NCBI GenBank assembly: GCA_002435585.1
Contig: DJDY01000196.1
Coordinates: 3,488-11,383, forward strand
DNA from: Lachnospira sp. UBA5912
GTDB taxonomy: Bacteria; Bacillota; Clostridia; Lachnospirales; Lachnospiraceae
DNA length: 7,896 nucleotides
Direction of reading: 5' to 3'
Shown: one piece after another, positions 1 to 5,745 of the stretch
How positions within the stretch are numbered: the stretch's first letter is position 1
Layout of the letters: each line of letters starts with the position of its first letter
Program-made: the position numbers and the translations under genes
The notes under the pieces: model-generated
What the model saw: the letters and a program-made list of their open reading frames with translations, nothing else
What the model was told of the DNA's origin: nothing
Database searches by the model: none

Positions 1-35
1 TGAACCACCTATGAACCACCTATGAACCACCTATG
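1..35. repeat. 11-bp tandem repeat, three copies at the window edge
   Basis: The unit TGAACCACCTA occurs three times head to tail without mismatch (1-11, 12-22, 23-33), and the sequence then diverges after TG. The array touches the window edge, so it may have more copies to the left. The 11-bp period is close to one helical turn and is not a multiple of three, so a coding repeat is unlikely. The reverse strand carries repeated AGGTGG. Function unknown. Confidence 0.85.
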
Positions 36-55
36 CCAGGTAAAGAAAGCTGTAT

Positions 56-98
56 ATGTGTCAGGGGATTGCGATAATTGTTTAGCAATGCAGCAATC
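56..98. repeat. Short dispersed hairpin repeat, copy A
   Basis: GATTGC (67-72) is the exact inverse of GCAATC (93-98), with a 20-nt loop ending in TAGCAATGCA. The same layout, the same 20-nt loop length and the same 16-bp right half (TAGCAATGCAGCAATC) occur at 3041-3072. GTCAGGGG stands directly before the left stem here and occurs 10 nt after the right stem in the other copy. This looks like a small repeat family found in spacers. It codes for nothing visible and its role is unknown. Confidence 0.6.
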
Positions 99-112
99 TG
101 TATAGATAAGTG

Positions 113-138
113 TAGGGGCAGAATATATTTTGCCCCTA
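113..138. terminator. GC-rich hairpin, possible terminator
   Basis: TAGGGGCA (113-120) pairs perfectly with TGCCCCTA (131-138) across a 10-nt AT loop. The sequence after it on the plus strand is T/A-rich but has no true T-run, and the minus-strand side is not T-rich. It lies 106 nt beyond the aspA stop. It could end aspA transcripts or those of a plus-strand gene left of the window. The stem is certain, the terminator role is not. Confidence 0.4.
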
Positions 139-146
139 TATTAAGT

Positions 147-235
147 ACATATTAAATTGTATATCAACTATATTTAGCATATATTAAAATACATATCAAT
201 TGTATATTTATTATGTATCAATTATACAATAATTG
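147..235. repeat. AT-rich imperfect repeats downstream of aspA
   Basis: A very AT-rich stretch with near-identical words: ACATATTAAATTGTATAT (147-164), ACATATCAATTGTATAT (191-207) and the related TATCAATTATACAAT (216-230). CAATTAT/ATAATTG (219-225, 229-235) forms a 7-bp hairpin with a 3-nt loop just beyond the aspA stop. No T-run follows it on the minus strand, so it is a weak terminator candidate at best. No gene is seen in 1-243. Confidence 0.5.
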
Positions 236-243
236 CGCATTTA

Positions 244-1656
244 TTATATGGCAACTGATTCTGTTCTTACAGGATTAGTTAATGTATAAGGGTTAAGTAA
301 GATATCAAGTTCTTTCTCTGTAAGAAGTTTTTCTTCAAGTACGAGTTCACGTACACTTTTTCCGGTTTTCAGAGCATCCTTTGCAAGCTGTGCTGATTTT
401 ACGTAGCCAAGCTTAGGGCATAGTGCAGTTGCGATTCCAGCACTGCTCTCCATAAGCTCTTTGCAATGTTCTTTGTTAGCTGTTATACCGTTTATGCAGT
501 TGGCAACAAGCGTATCAACTGCTGCGGTAAGTGTTTCTATGGATTCAAACAGATTCACGAATATAACAGGTTCGAAGGCGTTTAGTTCCATCTGTCCTGC
601 TTCTGCTGCCATGGCGATAGTAGTATCATTGCCGGCGATGTTGAAGGCAACCTGGTTAACAACTTCAGGAATAACAGGGTTTACCTTACCTGGCATGATA
701 GAGCTTCCGTTTTGTCTTGCAGGCAGATTAATCTCAGAAAGACCTGTTTTAGGACCAGATGAGAGGAGTCTTAAGTCATTGCACATCTTTGAAAGATCCA
801 TGGCACAGGCCTTGATAGTAGATGATACTATTATGAAGCAGTCAAGATTTTCGGTGGCATCAAAAAGATCATCAGCTTGTACGAGTGGGTATTTTGTAAG
901 GTTGCCAAGGCATGAAGTGATACTGTCAAGATAGAATTCAGAAACGTTGATGGATGTACCTATAGCAGTTGCACCAAGATTGATAGTGTACATTTCTTTT
1001 CTTACATCCTTGAGTCTGTTAAGGTCACGTCTTACCATGGAGGCATAACTGTGAAATGCCTGTCCAAGTCTCATAGGTACAGCATCCTGTAACTGTGTTC
1101 TTCCCATTTTTATGACATCATCGAATTCAGCGGATTTATTAAGGAGAGCTTTGTAAAGCCCTTTATATTCGCTGATAAGTGATGATAAAAGGTCAAGGAC
1201 TGTAAGCTTTCCAGTGGTAGGAATAACATCGTTAGTAGACTGTGACATATTAACATGGTCATTAGGATGTACATGGTCATATGCTCCAAGGCTTCCACCA
1301 AGAAGCTCGTTAGCTCTGTTGGCGATGACCTCATTCATATTCATGTTGGCACTTGTACCTGCACCACCCTGTATAGCATCTACTATGAACTGCTCATCGA
1401 ACTTATGTCCTATTACTTCGTCGCATGCCTTTACTATGGCTTTTGCTTTCTTGCTGTCAAGACGTCCAGAGTTGCAGTTAGTGAGTGCAGCAGCCTTTTT
1501 TACGGTCGCAAGATTCTTTATGAACACAGGATTCATCTTTGTTCCTGTTATAGGAAAGTTTTCTTTGGCACGTAAACTCTGTACGCCATAATATGCATCT
1601 GCTGGTACCTTAAGTGTTCCGATAGAGTCTGATTCAAGTCTTGTTTTTGTTAACAT
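244..1656 (-). CDS. aspA: Aspartate ammonia-lyase (aspartase)
   Basis: Catalyses L-aspartate to fumarate plus ammonia in the cytoplasm, feeding fumarate to anaerobic reduction or releasing nitrogen. The 470-residue length is normal for the fumarase/aspartase superfamily. The signature GSSIMPGKVNP lies at residues 317-327, with S318 as the expected catalytic base and K324 and N326 in the substrate site. GGAGTS (97-102), SQSTND (138-143) and GRTQLQDAVP (185-194) form the rest of the active site. Gln188 after Thr187 matches E. coli AspA, as I recall its sequence, whereas fumarase C has His there. PEVVNQVAF after the signature and a C-terminal TGKSVREL-type segment also favour aspartase over fumarase. 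The ATG at 1656 follows a strong AGGGAGGA site (1663-1670, minus strand), and the protein begins with the typical RLE.D.(I/L)GT..VPADAYYG start. It is transcribed alone, divergently from pflA. Fumarase activity is the main alternative, and less likely. Confidence 0.93.
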   Translation of the reverse strand: MLTKTRLESDSIGTLKVPADAYYGVQSLRAKENFPITGTKMNPVFIKNLATVKKAAALTNCNSGRLDSKKAKAIVKACDEVIGHKFDEQFIVDAIQGGAGTSANMNMNEVIANRANELLGGSLGAYDHVHPNDHVNMSQSTNDVIPTTGKLTVLDLLSSLISEYKGLYKALLNKSAEFDDVIKMGRTQLQDAVPMRLGQAFHSYASMVRRDLNRLKDVRKEMYTINLGATAIGTSINVSEFYLDSITSCLGNLTKYPLVQADDLFDATENLDCFIIVSSTIKACAMDLSKMCNDLRLLSSGPKTGLSEINLPARQNGSSIMPGKVNPVIPEVVNQVAFNIAGNDTTIAMAAEAGQMELNAFEPVIFVNLFESIETLTAAVDTLVANCINGITANKEHCKELMESSAGIATALCPKLGYVKSAQLAKDALKTGKSVRELVLEEKLLTEKELDILLNPYTLTNPVRTESVAI

Positions 1657-1701
1657 AGTTATTCCTCCCTGTCTGTATATTTCTATACAAGTTTTACTAT
1701 T

Positions 1702-1735
1702 AGATTGATGTATTATCCAGATTGATGTACTATCT
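1702..1735. repeat. 17-bp tandem direct repeat upstream of aspA
   Basis: Two adjacent 17-bp units, AGATTGATGTATTATCC (1702-1718) and AGATTGATGTACTATCT (1719-1735), match at 15 of 17 positions. They lie 46-79 bp upstream of the aspA start, where its promoter or leader should be. Read in the aspA direction, one unit contains GATAAT, a possible -10 element, but no convincing -35 stands 16-18 bp before it. A paired regulator site is possible and unproven. Confidence 0.55.
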
Positions 1736-2214
1736 TGATACTATTAGTTTTTGAGAGCTCCTTTAAAACGTTGCTAAGAATAGCACTGTCGGGATTAAAA
1801 GTAAATATAATTAATTAAAAAATGAAGATAGTCGCAATAATAGGTGATTTTACTTTAAAATATTAAAAATAAGATGTGTGAAAATCAAAGTATATAAAGT
1901 CGGTAACAGCCATTGCACAGATAAAAGATAAACAGTATCAAGAGTTGCTTAAATAGTATTCTAGGGAGATTAATATGGTTGGCATTATTATGTTAAGAAG
2001 AGTAAAAAGTGTGAGTGTATAATAAAAGATTGTACAAGATTATAAAATATTAAAATATGAGAATAATATAGATTATGTATATCAGTTATGCTATTATATA
2101 GTGCGATGTCATAAGATTCAGTAGTGAGTAGCTAAAAGCATATTTCCTATTGTATGTATTGCCTGATTTTATGTTGTTTAGTTTTATATTGGTCAGGTAG
2201 ACATCAGCAATATA
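1736..2214. other. AT-rich spacer between aspA and pflA without a supported gene
   Basis: No convincing gene is seen on either strand. Frequent stops break all frames, and the longest plausible start with a ribosome binding site encodes only 15 residues (1975-2022). AAAGTAAA (near 1797-1804) and TTTACTTT (near 1850-1857) are complementary but about 45 nt apart. No riboswitch, tRNA or Rex/FNR-type palindrome was recognised. It probably holds the divergent control regions and long leaders of aspA and pflA. Confidence 0.5.
2093..2127 (+). promoter_or_regulatory. pflA upstream element shared with codA leader
   Basis: ATTATAT (2093-2099), GTCATAA (2108-2114) and ATTCAGTAGTGA (2116-2127) occur here in that order. 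The same three words occur in the same order before codA at 7322-7328, 7333-7339 and 7356-7367, where ATTATAT covers a good -10 element. By analogy this may be a distal pflA promoter plus early leader, giving a leader of about 165 nt. No good -35 is visible here, so this is inference from the shared words. Confidence 0.3.
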
Positions 2215-2245
2215 TTCAAAGTCAGAAGTGTACTTTAATTATAAT
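2215..2245 (+). promoter_or_regulatory. Possible proximal pflA promoter
   Basis: A perfect TATAAT stands at 2240-2245, 23 nt before the pflA start. The nearest -35-like word is TTCAAA (2215-2220) at a long 19-bp spacing. Transcription would begin near 2252, only just upstream of the GGAGG site. The -10 is good and the -35 weak; in such AT-rich DNA TATAAT can arise by chance. Confidence 0.35.
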
Positions 2246-2268
2246 AAAAGAAAACACTTGGAGGTATT

Positions 2269-3024
2269 ATGTCAGATATTAAAGGTAGAATTCATTCAGT
2301 AGAAAGTTTTGGTTCAGTAGATGGACCAGGTGTAAGATATATAGTTTTCCTTCAGGGATGTCATATGAGATGCAAGTATTGTCATAATCCTGAGACATGG
2401 AAGGAAGAAGGTGGAGAACTACAGACACCACAGGAGGTGTTTGATAAAGCATATCGTTATCATAATTACTGGAAGGATAAAGGTGGCATAACTGTAAGTG
2501 GTGGTGAGGCCATGCTTCAGATGGAGTTTGTTACTGAGCTTTTTAAGATAGCAAAACAGCATAATGTTCACACAACCCTTGATACATCAGGCAACCCATT
2601 TACGATGGAAGAGCCATTCTTAAGCAAGTTTAACGAACTTATGGCTGTTACAGATCTTTTTATGCTTGATATCAAACATATAGATGATGAAAAGCATAAG
2701 AAGCTTACCGGCTGGACTAACAAGAATATCCTTCAGCTTGCACAGTATTTATCAGATAACGGAAAAGATATGTGGATAAGGCATGTCCTTGTACCAGGTG
2801 TTACAGATGACGAGGCAGATCTTAAGAAACTATCCGAATTCGTTAAGTCACTTAAGACTGTTAAGAGATTCGAGATTCTTCCATATCATACACTCGGAGT
2901 ATTTAAGTGGCATGATCTTGGAATCAAGTACGAGCTTGAAGATGTTGTGCCACCTACTAAGGAACAGATAGAAAGAGCAGATAGTATACTTCATACAGGT
3001 GATTATACAGGATATAAGAACTAA
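2269..3024 (+). CDS. pflA: Pyruvate formate-lyase activating enzyme (radical SAM)
   Basis: Cytoplasmic radical-SAM activase that makes the glycyl radical on pyruvate formate-lyase, the oxygen-sensitive enzyme splitting pyruvate into acetyl-CoA and formate. The 251 residues match family length (about 246 in E. coli). The 4Fe-4S motif CX3CX2C is at C31, C35 and C38, preceded by DGPGVR (18-23). SGGEAMLQ (77-84) is the SAM-binding SGGE motif, followed by LDTSG (104-108), MLDIKH (132-137), WIRHVLVPG (169-177) and LPYHTLG (204-210), all in the family order. ATG at 2269 follows GGAGG at 2260-2264, and the MSDIKGRIHS start aligns with known PflA proteins. The usual partner pflB is not adjacent: upstream is a long spacer and divergent aspA. 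larB follows after 107 bp, with no terminator visible between them, so co-transcription is possible. An activase for another glycyl-radical enzyme is conceivable, but the single CX3CX2C motif and lack of a ferredoxin insert favour PflA. Confidence 0.93.
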   Translation: MSDIKGRIHSVESFGSVDGPGVRYIVFLQGCHMRCKYCHNPETWKEEGGELQTPQEVFDKAYRYHNYWKDKGGITVSGGEAMLQMEFVTELFKIAKQHNVHTTLDTSGNPFTMEEPFLSKFNELMAVTDLFMLDIKHIDDEKHKKLTGWTNKNILQLAQYLSDNGKDMWIRHVLVPGVTDDEADLKKLSEFVKSLKTVKRFEILPYHTLGVFKWHDLGIKYELEDVVPPTKEQIERADSILHTGDYTGYKN

Positions 3025-3040
3025 ACTGGCAGTATGTGAT

Positions 3041-3072
3041 GATTGCGGGGGTTTTGTAGCAATGCAGCAATC
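3041..3072. repeat. Short dispersed hairpin repeat, copy B
   Basis: GATTGC (3041-3046) pairs with GCAATC (3067-3072) across a 20-nt loop, the same design as at 67-98. The right 16 bp are identical to copy A, while the first 10 nt of the loop differ (GGGGGTTTTG here). GGTCAGGGGCAATAT follows at 3083-3097, again resembling sequence around copy A. It sits in the pflA-larB spacer, so it may be transcribed as part of the leader of larB. It lacks a T-run and is not a standard terminator. Confidence 0.6.
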
Positions 3073-3131
3073 AATATATACCGGTCAGGGGCAATATTTA
3101 GTTAAAAGTTATATGGAGATGATAAAATCCA

Positions 3132-3881
3132 GTGAATAAAGAAGAATTAACACATTTATTGGAAAAAGTAGCGGCTGGTGATATCCCGCCAGAGGATGCT
3201 GCTAATAATATACGTCTTAAGTCATATACAGATCTAGGATTCGCAAAGGTGGATACATCGCGGGAGTTAAGACAGGGAATGTCAGAGGTCATATATGGAA
3301 AAAGTAAGACAAAAAAGCAGATAGCTGCTATAGTTGATGAAATGCAAAAAGAGCACGAAAAGACTATTCTTATAACAAAAATGAAGAAAAAGGCAGCAGA
3401 ATATGTTGGACGTAATCATGATTTAAGATATGACAAGCTATCTAAGATAGGTATTATCGGTGATATGCCACCTAAGGATGGCATAGGAAAGATAGTTGTT
3501 GCAACAGGTGGAACAAGTGATATTCCAGTGGCAGAAGAAGCGGCACTTACGGCTGAAGTATATGGTAATGAAGTTGTACGTCTGTATGACGTTGGTGTTG
3601 CTGGTATGCACAGGCTTATGAGCCACAGCAAGGATATTATGGAAGCAAGGGTTATAATAGCCATAGCGGGTATGGAAGGTGCTCTTGCAAGTGTTATAGG
3701 AGGTATGGCTGACTGTCCTGTTATAGCCGTTCCTACCAGTGTTGGATACGGAGCTAACTTTGGTGGATTATCAGCATTGTTATCTATGCTTAACTCATGC
3801 GCGAGCGGTGTGAGTGTGGTTAATATAGACAATGGTTTTGGTGCTGGGTATCTTGCAAGTATGATTAATCATCAGAGATAA
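3132..3881 (+). CDS. larB: LarB, nickel-pincer cofactor biosynthesis (pyridinium biscarboxylate synthase)
   Basis: LarB carboxylates nicotinic acid adenine dinucleotide and cleaves it to pyridinium-3,5-biscarboxylate mononucleotide, the first step towards the nickel-pincer nucleotide of lactate racemase LarA. Older annotations call it an AIR-carboxylase (PurE)-like protein. The 249 residues are full length. A helical N-terminal part precedes a PurE-like domain from about residue 105, with GTSDIPVAEEA (127-137), YDVGVAG (152-158), PTSVGYG (201-207), NSCASGVSVVNIDNG (221-235) and FGAGYLAS (236-243). C223 corresponds to the catalytic cysteine (C221 in Lactobacillus plantarum, from memory). The start is GTG: an in-frame TAA lies 9 nt upstream and the next in-frame ATG is at codon 50. 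GGAG (3115-3118) lies 13 nt before it, slightly far. No larC, larE or larA is in the window. A strong hairpin follows its stop. Confidence 0.92.
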   Translation: MNKEELTHLLEKVAAGDIPPEDAANNIRLKSYTDLGFAKVDTSRELRQGMSEVIYGKSKTKKQIAAIVDEMQKEHEKTILITKMKKKAAEYVGRNHDLRYDKLSKIGIIGDMPPKDGIGKIVVATGGTSDIPVAEEAALTAEVYGNEVVRLYDVGVAGMHRLMSHSKDIMEARVIIAIAGMEGALASVIGGMADCPVIAVPTSVGYGANFGGLSALLSMLNSCASGVSVVNIDNGFGAGYLASMINHQR

Positions 3882-3900
3882 CAGTACTTAGTTAATTTGT

Positions 3901-3941
3901 AAATAATCCCATGCTATTTAGTGTATAGCATGGGATTATTT
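3901..3941. terminator. Bidirectional intrinsic terminator between larB and MATE gene
   Basis: A perfect 17-bp inverted repeat (3901-3917 with 3925-3941) encloses a 7-nt loop. The central CCCATGC/GCATGGG part is the GC-rich core. The outer ends are A-rich on the left and T-rich on the right, so each strand has a U-rich 3' flank. It lies 19 nt after the larB stop and 16 nt before the convergent MATE stop, and probably ends both transcripts. Confidence 0.85.
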
Positions 3942-3957
3942 CATATTAATTGTAACA

Positions 3958-5340
3958 TCATATTTTTATGTTAATCCACTTGCCCTGTCTGAATCGTACA
4001 GTGGCGAATATAAATCTTGACATCTGGTCAGCAAGTACGCCAAGCCATATTCCAATTATTCCTCCACCAAGAGTGTATCCACACAGATATGAAACAATAG
4101 TACGGATAAATGTTACGCTTATCATAGATGCTATAGCAGTGTACAGTGTGTCACCGGCTCCACGCAGACATCCCATATAGATTACCTGGCATATCTGAAA
4201 TACAACAACGAATATGATTACGTGCATTATTTTAATGCCAATAGCTATTATATGTTCTTCTGTAAAGAATAATCGGTATAGAGTTCTTGCACCAAAGAAG
4301 TAAACAGCAACTAAAAAAACAGCTATGAATGCACCTATAAGACGGCACGTTCTTCCATATTCTTTAGCAAGGTCAGGGTTTCTTTCACCAAGGCTTCGTC
4401 CGATAAGTGCGACAGCAGTTGACTGGAGTCCATCACCAAATGCAAATGAAAGTGCCATAATGTTCATACCTACCTGATGTGCTGCCATGGCATCTGTTCC
4501 CTGGTTAGCTGCCATGATTGCTGTAAGCATGAATCCGATACGCATAAGAACCTGTTCAAAGAATACACTATAGCCAACTTTGATAAGGTCAATGAAAGCC
4601 TTAAAGGTTGGTTTTAGTTTTTTATTAATTATGTAAGGTATGCTTAAAAAGTTATCTGTTTTTGTTATTGATATTATGCTCATAACACAGGCAACAACAG
4701 TTCCTGATACAGTTGCAAGTGCAGCACCCTGTATTCCAAGTGCAGGGAATCCGAAGTGACCATTAATAAGAAGATAATTAAGTATGATATTTATTGTGTT
4801 TGATGTTACGTTGGTACGCATAGTGATTTTAGTGTTACCAGCACCGCGTTGTGCAGCATTGATACCCATCTGTATGCAGTTAAATATCATGCCACCCATG
4901 ATTATACGGAAATAAGCTACTGCACCATCATGTGTTTCTTCTGTAGAACCGCATAAGTTGATGATTGGCCCTGCAAGAGTGACAAAGCATATACTAAGAA
5001 TGATGGCTGATATTATGATGAAAAGTACAGCTGTAAACATAATTTCATTGGCAGAGTCCTTGCGTTGTTCGCCTCGTCTCCTTGCAACAAGTGCTGATAT
5101 GGCAACATTAAGTGCAAAAAATAGTGCAAGACCTAAAAGCTTAGGCTGGGTGGTTAAGCCTACAGCAGCAACGGATGCAGAACCAAGGGAGCTTACCATA
5201 AGTGAGTCGATTAATCCAGCAAATGCAATGAAAAATGATTCAATTATAGCTGGCCATGCCATATTGATGGCTATTTTTAAAGTATCCTTATGATACTTAC
5301 CTTTAAAGGATTTATTAATAGTGTTACTTATATAATTCAT
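3958..5340 (-). CDS. MATE family efflux transporter (first of divergent pair)
   Basis: A 460-residue integral membrane protein of the MATE (multidrug and toxin extrusion) family, which exports small, often cationic compounds in exchange for Na+ or H+. Hydrophobicity read by eye gives 12 membrane segments in two six-helix halves: roughly 27-50, 54-85, 100-128, 140-165, 175-195, 202-226, then 250-275, 285-312, 332-352, 366-390, 398-420 and 425-447. QRGAGNTK (164-171) in the first half is echoed by CLRGAGDT (391-398) in the second, the internal duplication typical of MATE. GIQGAALAT (202-210) and GIWLGVLADQ (430-439) are further family motifs. The first 20 residues are polar and basic. ATG at 5340 follows a GAGG site (5346-5349, minus strand). 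It converges on larB and diverges from the second MATE gene. The substrate cannot be told from sequence, and no regulator gene is adjacent. Confidence 0.9.
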   Translation of the reverse strand: MNYISNTINKSFKGKYHKDTLKIAINMAWPAIIESFFIAFAGLIDSLMVSSLGSASVAAVGLTTQPKLLGLALFFALNVAISALVARRRGEQRKDSANEIMFTAVLFIIISAIILSICFVTLAGPIINLCGSTEETHDGAVAYFRIIMGGMIFNCIQMGINAAQRGAGNTKITMRTNVTSNTINIILNYLLINGHFGFPALGIQGAALATVSGTVVACVMSIISITKTDNFLSIPYIINKKLKPTFKAFIDLIKVGYSVFFEQVLMRIGFMLTAIMAANQGTDAMAAHQVGMNIMALSFAFGDGLQSTAVALIGRSLGERNPDLAKEYGRTCRLIGAFIAVFLVAVYFFGARTLYRLFFTEEHIIAIGIKIMHVIIFVVVFQICQVIYMGCLRGAGDTLYTAIASMISVTFIRTIVSYLCGYTLGGGIIGIWLGVLADQMSRFIFATVRFRQGKWINIKI

Positions 5341-5377
5341 ATATACCTCGTATCATATATCTTAAGCATTTATTGTG

Positions 5378-5406
5378 ATTATAAAATGTCTGTAATTTTG
5401 TAATTG
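5378..5406 (-). promoter_or_regulatory. Possible promoter of the minus-strand MATE gene
   Basis: On the minus strand a perfect TATAAT lies at 5383-5378, which would start transcription near 5371, about 30 nt before the ATG at 5340. Upstream the sequence is AT-rich, and no good TTGACA-like word is found at 16-18 bp (CAATTA at 17 bp). It is supported by the -10 element only. Confidence 0.3.
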
Positions 5407-5488
5407 TAATATGTTATCTTTTAGAAAATATTTGGCTATATTGTTATAGCACTTTTATTTTAAATAGGCAAATTTGTATTTTTAAAGC

Positions 5489-5516
5489 TTGATACTTTTA
5501 GAGTTACATTTATAAT
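5489..5516 (+). promoter_or_regulatory. Strong sigma-A-type promoter for plus-strand MATE gene
   Basis: TTGATA (5489-5494, 5 of 6 to consensus), a 16-bp spacer and a perfect TATAAT (5511-5516) form the best promoter in the window together with the codA one. Transcription should begin near 5523, giving a leader of about 220 nt before the ATG at 5746. It faces away from the minus-strand MATE gene. Confidence 0.7.
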
Positions 5517-5522
5517 AAGTAT

Positions 5523-5745
5523 ATGTTCATAAAGCTGTGATGTGTCAGGGCGCATTTTAAGCCATGCTTCATAGCTGGCAGGGGATTTATATGTTGAGCA
5601 GAAATCGGCGTTTGATTGAGTGCCGGTCAGGTGATCAGTACAAAAATGTTTGGTAAACAAGTGATTATTACACAGGCTTTGTGCTTTTACACTGAACAAT
5701 ATAAGAAAAAAGATGCGTAAAAGGTACGCAGGAATGGAGATTAAT
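5523..5745 (+). promoter_or_regulatory. Structured mRNA leader of the plus-strand MATE gene, candidate cis-regulatory RNA
   Basis: About 220 nt between the predicted start of transcription and the coding start, more GC-rich between 5540 and 5640 than the flanks. Possible helices are GCCA-t-GCT/AGC-TGGC with a TCAT loop (5561-5579), ATCGGCG/TGCCGGT with a 10-nt loop and two G-U pairs (5604-5610, 5621-5627), TGTTT/AAACA (5647-5659) and TGCGTA/TACGCA with an AAAGG loop (5714-5730). The last ends five nt before the GGAG site. An alternative pairing of AGCTGTG (5533-5539) with CATAGCT (5570-5576) competes with the first helix. It matches no riboswitch class I can recall, including the guanidine classes often found before exporters. 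No clear terminator lies inside it. An unstructured leader cannot be excluded. Confidence 0.4.

Noticed and set aside
461..1591. Several plus-strand open frames opposite aspA
   Set aside because: They are shadows of the aspA coding strand, with cysteine- and serine-rich, unrecognisable translations and no ribosome binding sites.
1975..2022. 15-codon ORF after an AGGGAG site in the aspA-pflA spacer
   Set aside because: The ribosome binding site is good, but the peptide is too short and featureless to support, and it lacks codon runs that would suggest a leader peptide.
3113..3139. ATG-started mini-ORFs (6-8 codons) overlapping the larB start
   Set aside because: The GGAG site overlaps or abuts these ATGs, leaving no room for initiation there. 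The LarB family alignment favours GTG at 3132.
5671..5688. CACA...TGTG hairpin followed by TTTT in the MATE leader as an attenuator
   Set aside because: A 4-bp stem and four Ts are too weak to call a terminator.
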